A stretch of 64,000 bases of DNA from Syntrophomonas sp. Lineage in GTDB: Bacteria; Bacillota; Syntrophomonadia; Syntrophomonadales; Syntrophomonadaceae. This document shows positions 36,889 to 45,554 of the stretch, one piece after another. The notes below the pieces were generated by a model, which was given only the letters and a program-made list of their open reading frames with translations, did not search any database and was not told the origin of the DNA. Position numbers and translations under genes: made by a program. Every line of letters starts with the position of its first letter. Positions within the stretch are counted from its first letter, which is position 1. The stretch covers positions 52,549 to 116,548 of the forward strand of contig JAENYG010000002.1 of NCBI GenBank assembly GCA_016841875.1, given 5' to 3'.

Positions 36889-37236
36889 TTAGAGATTATT
36901 AACTTTTTTAGATAACTCATCAACCTTTTTAGATAATTCCTCGATATAGCTGAAAGTAGGAATATCCAAATTGCCAAATGCCCCAACTACTGCTTCTTCA
37001 ATCATATTTTGAATTTGCTGCTGGTTCTTCTTAGCCTGGCTGACAACCTCTTCCATCAACCGGGAACCTTCTTCTCGGGCCGTTTTATTCTGGTCCAAAT
37101 ATTTCCTGAACAAGTTTTCCGTCTGTTCCTGAGTCCAGGACATACTCCCCATGGTAACTAAAAAAACCTCCCAAAATTTTTCTGTGGAATTTTCTGCGAT
37201 TGAAAATGCGTTCTCAAAATTCTCCTTCGTGTTCAA
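36889..37236 (-). CDS. Phasin-like granule protein
   Basis: A 115-residue all-helical protein with amphipathic stretches and a heptad C-terminus (EELSKKVDELSKKVNNL), as in phasins that coat PHA granules. TTG at 37236 is chosen because AAAGGAG lies eight bases upstream; the longer in-frame version has no site. It heads the pha operon. The phasin role is inferred from context and composition. Confidence 0.75.
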   Translation of the reverse strand: MNTKENFENAFSIAENSTEKFWEVFLVTMGSMSWTQEQTENLFRKYLDQNKTAREEGSRLMEEVVSQAKKNQQQIQNMIEEAVVGAFGNLDIPTFSYIEELSKKVDELSKKVNNL

Positions 37237-37451
37237 ATGCTTCACTCCTTTTATTAATAGGCTCGTAATAGAGGTTTTACAGCCCTCCGATACGCACATT
37301 GTCATTTATATTCAGATGACCAACAAATATGTGCATATTTTTTTATAAATTATTTGGAAATAATACAAAAAATATTAAACGTAAATATAGAGAAGTACCG
37401 AAATCAAAAAAATATCAGGTACTGGATAAAGGAGTGACCATTTAATAAAGA

Positions 37452-38204
37452 TTGAAATTTACCAATGATGGTCAGGGAGGCGCATATAAAGTTTTTATTA
37501 ATAATCTTAAGCTAATTGGCATAAATATAACTGCTATCAGCATTCTGTTTTTCTTTACCTTCTTAATTGGGAAAAAATTAGTATCGCAGTTGAATTTTTT
37601 CGACTTTATTGTAGGTATTACGATCGGGTCCATAGCTGCCGCAATGATTGTCGACCGAACTATATCTTATTGGGATGGAGTCATCAGTCTGGTCATCTGG
37701 GGGCTGGTGCCAATTATCGCTGCCAAAATTGCCCTGAAGAGTATTCCTGCCCGGAAAATTATCGATGGTGTTCCCACTATAGTCATTCAAAACGGAAAAG
37801 TATTAGAGGAAAATCTCCGGCAGCAGAAATATCATATCAATGATTTGCTGGAAGGATTAAGGCAGAAAGGGGTATTCGATATAGCAGATGTTCAATCCGC
37901 CGTACTTGAAACCAGTGGGGTTATCAGCGTACAGCTCAAGCCTGCTCAAAAGCCGATTACTCCTTCAGACCTAAACAAGACCGCAGCTCCGGCCGGGATA
38001 TCGGCTAACCTGATAATAGATGGAAAAATCCTTCAGGAACATCTGCACCTGGTAGACCGGGATGAAGTCTGGCTGAAAGAAGAATTAAGAAAGATGAAGA
38101 TAGAATCCATCAGTAAAATAATGCTGGCTTCCATGGATGTGAACGGGAACCTCTATGTTGATCTGAAAGAGGATAAACTTGAAGCTAGAGATGTCCTGAA
38201 ATAA
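37452..38204 (+). CDS. DUF421 (YetF-like) membrane protein
   Basis: The 250-residue protein has three N-terminal helices, then the DUF421 soluble domain: FDFIVGITIGSIAAAMIVD, GVPTIVIQNGKVLEENLRQQKY, LLEGLRQKGVFDIADVQSAVLE and SVQLK. Members occur in Firmicutes with spore or envelope roles not settled. TTG at 37452 is the only usable start; AAAGGAG lies rather far upstream. Divergent from the pha operon. Confidence 0.88.
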   Translation: MKFTNDGQGGAYKVFINNLKLIGINITAISILFFFTFLIGKKLVSQLNFFDFIVGITIGSIAAAMIVDRTISYWDGVISLVIWGLVPIIAAKIALKSIPARKIIDGVPTIVIQNGKVLEENLRQQKYHINDLLEGLRQKGVFDIADVQSAVLETSGVISVQLKPAQKPITPSDLNKTAAPAGISANLIIDGKILQEHLHLVDRDEVWLKEELRKMKIESISKIMLASMDVNGNLYVDLKEDKLEARDVLK

Positions 38205-38210
38205 TCAGCG

Positions 38211-38285
38211 GGACACGGGGACAGGTCCCTTGTCCCACTTTTTGGAGAATGATTAGTGGGACAAGGGACCTGTCCCCGTGTCCCT
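38211..38285. repeat. Inverted pair of GACGG-type palindromes (GGGACA stem)
   Basis: Copies at 38211-38237 and 38259-38285 are exact reverse complements of 27 bases, with 21 bases between. The first starts seven bases after the DUF421 stop. The second ends ten bases before the end of the DUF3892 gene on the other strand. Confidence 0.9.
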
Positions 38286-38295
38286 GTAAATGGCT

Positions 38296-38511
38296 TTAGA
38301 AAGTGGGGAGACGGTCCAGATTATTGTTGGGATCTCCATCGGGCTGACTTCGAATGATGGCCCGTCCTTTTCTATCAAAAACATCAATGTGTTCTATCTC
38401 ACCGTTTTGGGCCATACTGACTGCTTGACTGTAGTTCACCTCTTGATTGTTATCGAGTTTGAAATCAGTAATATTTCCATCCTGGTTTTTGCGTACCGCT
38501 ACGATTTTCAT
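38296..38511 (-). CDS. DUF3892 family protein
   Basis: This 71-residue protein fits DUF3892: KIVAVRKNQDGNITDFKLDNN, YSQAVSMAQNGEI, HIDVFDRKGRAIIRSQPDG and the ending NNLDRLP. AAAGGAGG precedes the ATG. The family is common in Firmicutes and without a known role. Confidence 0.9.
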   Translation of the reverse strand: MKIVAVRKNQDGNITDFKLDNNQEVNYSQAVSMAQNGEIEHIDVFDRKGRAIIRSQPDGDPNNNLDRLPTF

Positions 38512-38591
38512 TCTGGATCAACCTCCTTTCAGTGATAGTATTTGTATTAAGCCAAAAACTATGTAAAACTGCCACGGGTCTTAAGAGGACA

Positions 38592-38620
38592 TGTGTCGGA
38601 AGAACCGTCCCCGTGACACA
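38592..38620. repeat. GACGG-core element (TGTGTC stem)
   Basis: TGTGTC (38592-38597) and GACACA (38615-38620) enclose AGAACCGTCCCCG. It lies upstream of the padR promoter and could end the previous transcript on either strand. Confidence 0.7.
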
Positions 38621-38630
38621 AAATCAACTA

Positions 38631-38666
38631 TTGACGCATACCATAACATACCTTAACATTAAGGTA
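38631..38666 (+). promoter_or_regulatory. PadR promoter and operator
   Basis: TTGACG (38631-38636), 17 bases, then TAACAT make a plausible -35/-10 pair. TACCTTAA-CA-TTAAGGTA (38649-38666), a perfect palindrome with 8-base arms, covers the -10. This is what autorepression by PadR would look like. Confidence 0.65.
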
Positions 38667-38696
38667 CTATAACATTGATATAGCAGGTGATTGATT

Positions 38697-39236
38697 TTGG
38701 GATTCAAACATTTTGTACTAGGTTATTTTGTAGATAACCCTGCCCATGGATATGATCTTATTAAAAAATGCTTCATGGACTTTTTCCCAGCGAGCCCGGA
38801 GATTAATCAAGGCAGGCTGTATACTACACTTAATAAGTTAGAAAAAGAAACCATGATTGAGAAGAAAATTAAATCTCAGGAGGATCTGCCGGACCAGAAG
38901 ATAATCTATATCACGCCCGAAGGGCTCAATGAATTTTATGACTGGTTAGAATCCACTGCGGATGAAGAAGATGATACCAAGTTCGATTTTTTCAAGCAGT
39001 ATTCTTTTCTCAGCAAAGTCAACTATTATAAACATTTGCCGGAAGACAAGATTTTGGCCAAGTTTAGAGGTCAGCTGGAAATAAGTGGGAATCGGCTCAG
39101 GCGATTTTATGAAGCTAAAGAAGAAATGATCCAAAAAAACGTAGATCATTATCGAATCAAGATTATCGAATATGGTATAGAAGTGGAAAAGGTAAAGGTT
39201 GAATGGTTAAAAGAGATGGTAGCCGAGTTGGAGTGA
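38697..39236 (+). CDS. PadR-family transcriptional regulator
   Basis: The 179-residue protein begins with the PadR winged helix (FVLGYFVDNPAHGYDLIKK, INQGRLYTTLNKLEKETMI, ITPEGLNEFYDWL), followed by a helical dimerisation region. TTG at 38697 has AGGTGA six bases upstream. Its operator-like palindrome lies 30 bases before. The stop codon falls within the arm of a palindromic element. It may control the MoxR/VWA pair downstream. Confidence 0.9.
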   Translation: MGFKHFVLGYFVDNPAHGYDLIKKCFMDFFPASPEINQGRLYTTLNKLEKETMIEKKIKSQEDLPDQKIIYITPEGLNEFYDWLESTADEEDDTKFDFFKQYSFLSKVNYYKHLPEDKILAKFRGQLEISGNRLRRFYEAKEEMIQKNVDHYRIKIIEYGIEVEKVKVEWLKEMVAELE

Positions 39237-39262
39237 GTCAAGGAACCGTCTCAGTGACTCAC
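39233..39262. repeat. GACGG-core palindrome (GTGAGTCA stem) across a stop codon
   Basis: GTGAGTCA (39233-39240) and TGACTCAC (39255-39262) enclose AGGAACCGTCTCAG. The TGA of the PadR gene is at 39234-39236, within the left arm. Confidence 0.8.
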
Positions 39263-39301
39263 CTCGACTCAAATCAAATCAACAGCAGTGGGGGAATGAA
39301 A

Positions 39302-40171
39302 ATGCATGATAAAATTCAGAGTGTAAAAGGTAATATGATTAAAGCTGACTACATATGCAATGACAAAACTGCTACCGTACTATACCTGGCTGAAGCAATG
39401 CAGAAACCCATTCTGGTAGAAGGTCCGGCCGGGGTGGGCAAGACCGCCATAGCCCAGGCTTTCAGCCGCATGAAGGGGATTCCCTTGATACGCCTGCAGT
39501 GTTATGAAGGCATAGACGAAGCCAAAGCCTTGTACGAATGGAACTATAAAAGGCAGCTGTTGCACATTCAGGCAGCCATAAACCAGGATACCAATAAGGT
39601 GGAAGAGGAAATTTTCTCTGATACCTTCCTCCTGAGCCGGCCCTTGCTGAACAGTATAGTATCCGATAGCCCGGCAGTGCTCTTGATCGATGAAATTGAC
39701 AAAGTGGATTTTGAATTTGAAGCTCTGCTCCTGGAACTGCTGTCCGAGTTCCAGATAACTATACCAGAGCTGGGCACCATAAAAGCTAAACACATTCCCT
39801 ATGTATTTCTCACCTCCAATGCCTCCCGGGAATTGTCCGAAGCATTAAAAAGACGATGCCTGTATCTGTACCTGGACTTTCCCTCCCGGGATATGGAAGA
39901 ACAGATATTATTGCTGAAAGTACCTGATTTATCTGAGCAATTAGCGCAGAAAGTAGCTGGAGTGATGCGCCGCATGCGGGGAGTGGAAATGAAAAAACTA
40001 CCCAGTATTTCCGAGAGCATTGATTGGGCATCTTCATTGATGTGGCTGGGCAAAGATGATGTAGATGTAGACACCCTGCTGCAGACCTTGAATACCCTGG
40101 TCAAGCACCATGAAGATCTGGAGAAAATAGAACGACTGCTATACAGCCGGCAGGATCTGGAATTCCGTTAG
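39302..40171 (+). CDS. MoxR-type AAA+ ATPase
   Basis: The 289-residue ATPase shows Walker A VEGPAGVGKTAIAQ, Walker B AVLLIDEIDKV, sensor FLTSNASRELSEALKRRC and the lid region. MoxR proteins act with VWA partners to activate or assemble metal enzymes or complexes. ATG at 39302 after GGGGGA is preferred; the in-frame extension upstream merely translates the repeat element. The VWA gene follows after 15 bases. Confidence 0.93.
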   Translation: MHDKIQSVKGNMIKADYICNDKTATVLYLAEAMQKPILVEGPAGVGKTAIAQAFSRMKGIPLIRLQCYEGIDEAKALYEWNYKRQLLHIQAAINQDTNKVEEEIFSDTFLLSRPLLNSIVSDSPAVLLIDEIDKVDFEFEALLLELLSEFQITIPELGTIKAKHIPYVFLTSNASRELSEALKRRCLYLYLDFPSRDMEEQILLLKVPDLSEQLAQKVAGVMRRMRGVEMKKLPSISESIDWASSLMWLGKDDVDVDTLLQTLNTLVKHHEDLEKIERLLYSRQDLEFR

Positions 40172-40186
40172 AGCAGGAGGGATTTT

Positions 40187-41284
40187 ATGACTGTTCTTCA
40201 TAATCTGCAGGGTTTTTTCGAAGAACTGCGGCAGGAAGGGGTTCCCATAACTCCCAGCCAGGCCATGGACTGCTGCCAGGCGGTCCTGCAGGTGGACTGG
40301 GTAAGGGAGGACTATTTTTATTCCGCGTTATTCAGCACCCTGGTTAAAGACTATGCCTACCAGGAAATGTTCGACCAGGTCTTCTGCCGCTACTTCAATT
40401 TTGATGCCAGCAATCAGGCCGGAGCTAAAATTATCCCGATTAAATCCCGGCAGAGGGAGTCGTCAGAACAGATTTCCATAAGCGGCGGACAAATGGCCTT
40501 GGGCACCTCCCTGAGCCGGGGCGGTGCAGCCCAATCGCCGGGAGGAAGTAAAAATCCTCTGGATCAGGATTTCCGCTTGGACAGTCTGGCCGATATACAC
40601 AAGCTAGAAGCCGTTTTTCCCATTATAGCCAGAAGGCTGGCGGCCAAGATGGTCAAGAAACGGAACCGGAACAACCCAGCCCTGATCGACTTCCGCCGTA
40701 CTATACGCAACAGCATTGCCAGCGGAGGGGTACCGATAGATATTTTTACCGTAAAGAAAACCCGGGAAAAACCGGTCATTCTCACTATGTGCGACATTTC
40801 CGGATCAGTAATGACCTTCAGCTGCTTCGCCCTGGCCCTGATCGCCTCACTGGAAAGATTCTTCCGCAAAATCGATTCCTTTGCTTTTATCGATGACATA
40901 GATGAAATCACCGGGTTATTGTTCACCGGCAACCCACTGGACCTGCGCACCCATGTATTAAAGAACGCCCGGGTAGTAGGCCCCAGCGGCTATACCGATT
41001 ACGGGGTATCCCTAAAGGCCTTTCACCAGCGCTATCGGCATCATTTATCTCATAAAACTTCGGTCCTTATCTTCGGAGATGCCCGTAACAACTGGCTCAA
41101 TGATGAGAGCTGGGTTTTACAGGAAATGAAGAAAAACGTCAAAAAAGTATACTGGTTTAACCCGGAACCTGAAAGCAGTTGGGGAATGGGGGACAGCAGA
41201 ATCTATGAATATCAGAAATACTGCACCCAGGTCTTCGAATGTTCTACCATGCTCAAACTGGAAAAAGCCATAAGTCAGCTGTAA
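40187..41284 (+). CDS. VWA-domain CoxE-like protein
   Basis: A 365-residue partner of the MoxR ATPase. The N-terminal part matches CoxE; the VWA domain has the MIDAS motif DISGS in LTMCDISGSV, and later conserved Thr and Asp (SGYTDYG, FGDARNN). GAGCAGGAGG precedes the ATG. The pair probably remodels a metalloenzyme; no such target gene is adjacent. Confidence 0.92.
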   Translation: MTVLHNLQGFFEELRQEGVPITPSQAMDCCQAVLQVDWVREDYFYSALFSTLVKDYAYQEMFDQVFCRYFNFDASNQAGAKIIPIKSRQRESSEQISISGGQMALGTSLSRGGAAQSPGGSKNPLDQDFRLDSLADIHKLEAVFPIIARRLAAKMVKKRNRNNPALIDFRRTIRNSIASGGVPIDIFTVKKTREKPVILTMCDISGSVMTFSCFALALIASLERFFRKIDSFAFIDDIDEITGLLFTGNPLDLRTHVLKNARVVGPSGYTDYGVSLKAFHQRYRHHLSHKTSVLIFGDARNNWLNDESWVLQEMKKNVKKVYWFNPEPESSWGMGDSRIYEYQKYCTQVFECSTMLKLEKAISQL

Positions 41285-41562
41285 ATATCCTGAGCACCGG
41301 GCTGATAAGCAATACTAAAAATTTATAGGAAGGGTGGTGGAATCCGTTACGAAAAGACCACTATTAAAACTCGAAAAAAGAGATAAGATTAATTCATAAA
41401 AAACTTAATGACATACGCCTAACTCATATCCATCAGCTATGATTAAACCGGCTAGAGAATATCCAGAAACGTTTTGTAAACCGGGAGCAGATCAGGCTGA
41501 ACTGGAGGTTGATAATTAGGCAGGATTTATGAAGTTTTATAAGCTTTCGTAACGGAGATACT

Positions 41563-42018
41563 ATGGGTAACCTGATGGGCAGCGAACTGCCGGCTAATAT
41601 TTACGAGTTTTTCAAGGTCAACACCATGACCGGGGTAGCATCTACGGTAGATGACGATGGTTATCCCCGCGGGGCTCCCATGTCCATGTTTTATGCTTTG
41701 GATGAAAAGACTATGCTGATGGCGGTGCAGAACCAGTCCGCCACTTTTTCCAACGCCCGGAACAGAGGCCGAATAGCCCTCACTTTCATCAGTGGAGGGG
41801 ACAGCGCCTTCACCATACAGGCCGATGTGAAGGTATATAAAGAGATTATGGAGAATAGTAAATATATAGGAATATTATGTCTGGACATAAAAACCGTAAA
41901 GAGCAACGTAGCCGACGATGTGGAAGTCAAACAAGGCATCAAGATAGTGTTTCGTTCCGAGCGCTGGAAGGAATATATATCCAAAATACTGGACGAACTT
42001 CGCAGTTGCACCTTATAA
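41563..42018 (+). CDS. Pyridoxamine 5'-phosphate oxidase-like flavin protein
   Basis: The 151-residue split-barrel protein has VASTVDDDGYPRGAPMSMFYALDE, then NQSATFSNARNRGRIALTFI, typical for FMN- or F420-binding PNPOx-like proteins. GGAG precedes the ATG. The substrate is unknown. The 280 bases upstream contain no accepted gene. Two hairpin elements follow the stop. Confidence 0.87.
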   Translation: MGNLMGSELPANIYEFFKVNTMTGVASTVDDDGYPRGAPMSMFYALDEKTMLMAVQNQSATFSNARNRGRIALTFISGGDSAFTIQADVKVYKEIMENSKYIGILCLDIKTVKSNVADDVEVKQGIKIVFRSERWKEYISKILDELRSCTL

Positions 42019-42022
42019 CGAC

Positions 42023-42085
42023 TTTGTCAATGGGGACGGTTCTTTCTGACAAAATCTTGTCAAAAGGGACGGTTCTTTTTGACAA
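42023..42085. repeat. Tandem pair of GACGG-core palindromes (TTTGTCA stem)
   Basis: First copy: TTTGTCA (42023-42029) and TGACAAA (42047-42053). Second: TTGTCAAA (42057-42064) and TTTGACAA (42078-42085). Both contain GGGACGGTTCTTT in the same direction. They begin five bases after the stop. Confidence 0.85.
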
Positions 42086-42185
42086 TAATGTTTTAGAATG
42101 TTAAGGGGATGACCACTCGGATTTTATGGATACAGTTATCCTGTCCAGGTGGTTGCTTTCGAGGCGGAGAACGAACTCCTCGCTC

Positions 42186-42232
42186 AGTTTGTCGATAAAG
42201 GCGACACAAGATGCCAGGCCGATGACGAAAGC
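42186..42232. repeat. Dispersed repeat copy 2 (GATGCCAGGCCGATGAC)
   Basis: TTTGTCGATAAAGGCGACAC followed by AAGATGCCAGGCCGATGAC and GAAAG. The tail is identical to the copy at 17781-17799. The rest of 42086-42324 holds no gene that I accept. Confidence 0.7.
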
Positions 42233-42324
42233 CTTCTTCGGGGGTTTAGGATAACCGATGTGCATTCATTTTATTGCGGCACCATTAGGTTGCACTTATT
42301 ACACAACCATTAATATACGCATTG

Positions 42325-42347
42325 CTCCGGGGCACACCTTCCCGGAG
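42325..42347 (+). promoter_or_regulatory. Leader hairpin upstream of the HD gene
   Basis: CTCCGGG and CCCGGAG with a 9-base loop, followed by TAATTATG. It could be a terminator or a leader structure of the next gene. Confidence 0.4.
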
Positions 42348-42400
42348 TAATTATGACCTGTATACTATCAACTGTCACACATAAATCAAGGGAGATGCTC

Positions 42401-43741
42401 ATGGAAAGCTTAGATAGGATCAACAGCAAACTATTTGCCGCCGTTAATGGATTAATTCCCATTCAGGAGTTAAGAAACCTGAGCAATTATTTTAACAAAT
42501 TGAATTATCGAGAAGCGGCAGAATATATCAAGTCGTCAGGGATGGATCTAAGCAATTTCTATTTCAAGCGGGATGATCCTTTTGCCTGCTTCTGTTATTA
42601 CCGGGATTTTGCATTTATCGATGTCCCCATTTTCACCCGGGAAGCCCTGGAATCTTTTCAAATCCTGGAGCTGATTAAATTTGAAGAAGGCCGGGTGGAG
42701 AATTGTCTCATCCGAGGTGATTTTAAAACCCTTTTTTACATCGTTGATAAACGAATAGCTCTCCTGGCTTATGAGAAGCTTTTCGAGTTAATACCTGACC
42801 AGGATAAATATGAAACCTTCTGGTTTGTTTACTCCCGCTGTGGACTGCGCCTGGATGACTTTCCCGAGGAATATATCCATAAAATTCTGGAATACCGGCC
42901 TGCTCCCCTGGATCTGCCCGGCGATGCGCCATACCTGGAGATATATCGAGGCCAGGGGGAGCCCAGATCCACCCCCATCCATCTGGAACATTCCTGGACC
43001 CTGGACATCAATACCGCTATTCGCCATGCGGTACAATCGGTTGGTGAAGGCCAGGTGTATCAAGCCCTTATTGATAAAAAGGATGCGGTCGCCTATATAA
43101 AACGTAAAAATGAAAAAGAAATAGTCGTATTTCCAGCTCTCTTAAAGGACATCGAACCGGTCCAGCTGATCAGTTTAGCCGGCCTGAAACCAGACCTGCA
43201 TGGCCTGGGCATCATCGATCGTTATTATCATTATGAAAAACAATTGCAAAAAGAGTACTTTTATCGACCAGAAGGCACCCACGGTATCATGCATACCCGC
43301 AGAGTACTGCTTTTGAATCTTATCATAAGCTGCCTGCAGGGCTATCCGGAGAGATATATAAATATTTTATGTACCGCCGCCCTGTACCACGATATTGGAA
43401 GGATCAATGACAACTTTGATCCCCAGCACGGCATCGAAAGCTACCGAAAAGCTCAGCAGATGGGCTTGATAAACCTTGACCAACCCGACCAGGAAATACT
43501 CCAGTATATAATAGAAAACCACTGTATAAGCGATAAGCTGGCCCGAGAGCATCTGGATAAATACGATCTTAAAGACCGAGCAGCAAGCGAGTTTCTTTTC
43601 GATACCTTTAAAGATGCCGATGGGTTGGACCGGGTAAGAATCAATGATCTGGATATCCGGCAGTTGAGGACCGATTATGGCAGACAACTGCTCCTGGTGG
43701 CCAGGCAGATGTATAATAATTTCGATTCATTTATCAAGTAA
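42401..43741 (+). CDS. HD-domain phosphohydrolase-like protein
   Basis: The 446-residue protein has an N-terminal region of unknown fold (to about 270) and a C-terminal HD domain: GTHGIMHTRRVLLLN, ALYHDIGRIN, ENHC and DADGLDRVR supply the His-His-Asp-His-Asp metal set. GGGAG precedes the ATG at 42401. It may hydrolyse a nucleotide or phosphate ester; the N-terminal part could be a sensor. Target unknown. Confidence 0.85.
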   Translation: MESLDRINSKLFAAVNGLIPIQELRNLSNYFNKLNYREAAEYIKSSGMDLSNFYFKRDDPFACFCYYRDFAFIDVPIFTREALESFQILELIKFEEGRVENCLIRGDFKTLFYIVDKRIALLAYEKLFELIPDQDKYETFWFVYSRCGLRLDDFPEEYIHKILEYRPAPLDLPGDAPYLEIYRGQGEPRSTPIHLEHSWTLDINTAIRHAVQSVGEGQVYQALIDKKDAVAYIKRKNEKEIVVFPALLKDIEPVQLISLAGLKPDLHGLGIIDRYYHYEKQLQKEYFYRPEGTHGIMHTRRVLLLNLIISCLQGYPERYINILCTAALYHDIGRINDNFDPQHGIESYRKAQQMGLINLDQPDQEILQYIIENHCISDKLAREHLDKYDLKDRAASEFLFDTFKDADGLDRVRINDLDIRQLRTDYGRQLLLVARQMYNNFDSFIK

Positions 43742-44062
43742 AAAGGAGTAATATTGATAAGGCGATCAATAACTTCTGCATGGTGAGGCTCTTAAAATGA
43801 ACCATCGTTTGAAACGACTGGAAGCAGAGTCAAGTAAACTTTCTAATAAAGATGTGCTTGAAGACCCTTTGCATTAGGGAAAGGTTAGGGATGGAAAGGC
43901 GTGGAGCTAAGGATAGGGGACATGGGTTCTTGACTCTGTAAAAAAATAGCTGGATCGGCTTTTAATGGATTAGGCAAATAAAAAAAATAGTAGCATAATG
44001 GTGCTATATGACGATAGAATAAAGAGATGCGTTTTCGTACCCGGAGGGAAATGGAGATAGAT

Positions 44063-44605
44063 ATGATTAATATTCAGAATTATATAAAAAGCAGCGATTT
44101 GCGCTTATTTTTCTTATTCAATCACCGCCTGCGCTGTTTGTCTTTAAATATTACCATGCAGTTGATTACTCAGATAGGATCCTGGTTTTTCTGTATAGTT
44201 TTTCCTATAGTATTAATTCTTTCACCCCGCTATGAAACGGTGGTCACCGGGACTCGGATAGCGGTCATACTTGCCTTCAGTCAGGTGATTGTATATCTGG
44301 TAAAACGCATTGTTAACAGACCCCGGCCTTACAAAGCTCTGAATAATGTGATTGCCAACCGGCTTCCCATGTGTGTCTATTCTTTTCCCTCCGGACATAC
44401 CTGCGCCGCTTTTTGTCTGGCCCTGGTTCTATCCAATGGATATCCGCATTACCAGGCCTTATTCCTGCTGGTAGCTGGACTGGTAGGTATTTCCCGTATA
44501 TACCTGGGAGTTCATTACCCTACTGACGTACTGGTCGGATTCATGGTAGCCTATGGTTCCTTTTTCTTAGAGCATATGTTCAGGGTCTCTTCCCTGTTTG
44601 TTTGA
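44063..44605 (+). CDS. PAP2-type membrane phosphatase
   Basis: The 180-residue protein has about five helices and the three PAP2 signatures: KRIVNRPRP, PSGHTCAA and SRIYLGVHYPTDV. Such enzymes dephosphorylate undecaprenyl pyrophosphate or phosphatidic-acid-like lipids outside the membrane. GGAG six bases before ATG 44063 decides the start; two upstream in-frame ATGs are less well placed. Confidence 0.92.
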   Translation: MINIQNYIKSSDLRLFFLFNHRLRCLSLNITMQLITQIGSWFFCIVFPIVLILSPRYETVVTGTRIAVILAFSQVIVYLVKRIVNRPRPYKALNNVIANRLPMCVYSFPSGHTCAAFCLALVLSNGYPHYQALFLLVAGLVGISRIYLGVHYPTDVLVGFMVAYGSFFLEHMFRVSSLFV

Positions 44606-44842
44606 TTTTAATAAAATATTCAATAAAGTAAGATAGGTCTTTGGCTGCCGCAATAGCAGTTTTGCCATTTTCCGTAATGGGATGGAGTTTCCATTTGCAG
44701 TAAGTTCCGAAAGGCATTATTATAGATAAAAGCTTTCAATAAGCCTACAAAATATTGATAATACTAAATGGTGTAATTTATTTGTATTTTACATGAGCTT
44801 GATATCATAGATATGTATATATAAAGTTTTGGCCGTGCGATA
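44606..44842. other. AT-rich gap between PAP2 and YkuK-like genes
   Basis: Part of a 400-base gap. It holds AT-rich sequence with possible promoters. A 45-codon minus-strand frame (44580-44717) lacks a ribosome binding site and is not accepted. Confidence 0.4.
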
Positions 44843-44955
44843 GTGCGACAGGGGACGGTTCTGAAACTGTAGCATATTACGGCTACTACTGACCCAGCAG
44901 GAAAATGATATTTAGAGCATGAAATGCGACAAACCGAGACTCGGTCATTGTCGCA
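44840..44955. repeat. GACGG-core half element and TGCGACAA palindrome
   Basis: AGTGCGACAGGGGACGGTTCTG near 44842-44863 lacks its right arm. TGCGACAA (44925-44932) and TTGTCGCA (44948-44955) form a second hairpin. Its loop carries its own small palindrome ACCGA-GAC-TCGGT. Confidence 0.65.
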
Positions 44956-45011
44956 AATGATGAGTTGAGATGACAGGAAGCAGTGGCAAAAATGATTGCA
45001 GGTGATTTAAT

Positions 45012-45554
45012 GTGATTATCGGCCCAGTAGAACTGTTGTACGATACGGAAAATTTTAAATTTTTTAATAATACTGATCGCAGTGGCATGACCTTCGATCA
45101 AGTATATGGTAAAATAGTCGATTTTATCAGGAAAGATACCCAGAATGAATATGTTCTAGGGGTGGGCAGCGACTCCCACGAATATAAAGACTATATCTGT
45201 TTTGTTACGGCCGTACATATTCATAGAGTGGGTAAGGGAGCCTGGTACTGCATAAGAAAACACATTATTCCCCGTGTTAAAATGTCTCTTTTCGAAAAAA
45301 TTTCTATGGAAAGCCATTTGACATACCTGACTGCGGAAAAGATCATTAAAGATGAACTGGAAGAATTCCTGGATGTATCCGAAAGAGGTTTCAAATTTGA
45401 AGTACATCTCGATATCGGAGAAAGGGGAAAGACCAAAGCCTTAATACCGGCTATGACTGGTTACATGAAAAACCTGGGTCTGGTTGATATAATAATCAAA
45501 CCCGATTCTTATGTGGCATCAACCTGCGCGGATCGCAACACCAAAGTCCTATAG
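45012..45554 (+). CDS. YkuK-like (DUF458) RNase H-fold protein
   Basis: The 180-residue protein has the DUF458 pattern: VLGVGSDSHEYKDYICFVTAVHIH, a long helix with SLFEKISMESHLTYLTAEKI, and VHLDIGERGKTKALIPAMTGYM. GTG at 45012 has AGGTGA seven bases upstream. The family belongs to the RNase H superfamily by structure prediction. Role unknown. A palindrome starts one base after the stop. Confidence 0.9.
   Translation: MIIGPVELLYDTENFKFFNNTDRSGMTFDQVYGKIVDFIRKDTQNEYVLGVGSDSHEYKDYICFVTAVHIHRVGKGAWYCIRKHIIPRVKMSLFEKISMESHLTYLTAEKIIKDELEEFLDVSERGFKFEVHLDIGERGKTKALIPAMTGYMKNLGLVDIIIKPDSYVASTCADRNTKVL

Noticed and set aside
39203..39301. N-terminal extension of the MoxR ATPase
   Set aside because: The added residues are a translation of the GTGAGTCA palindrome and a linker; the ATG at 39302 has the ribosome binding site.
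41439..41519. 26-codon ORF upstream of the PNPOx-like gene
   Set aside because: No ribosome binding site and no homology recognised.
43797..43877. 26-codon ORF with GTGAGG upstream, after the HD gene
   Set aside because: A good ribosome binding site but too short and without any feature; could be chance.
44580..44717. 45-codon minus-strand ORF overlapping the end of the PAP2 gene
   Set aside because: The composition looks protein-like, but there is no ribosome binding site and no recognised family; not enough support.
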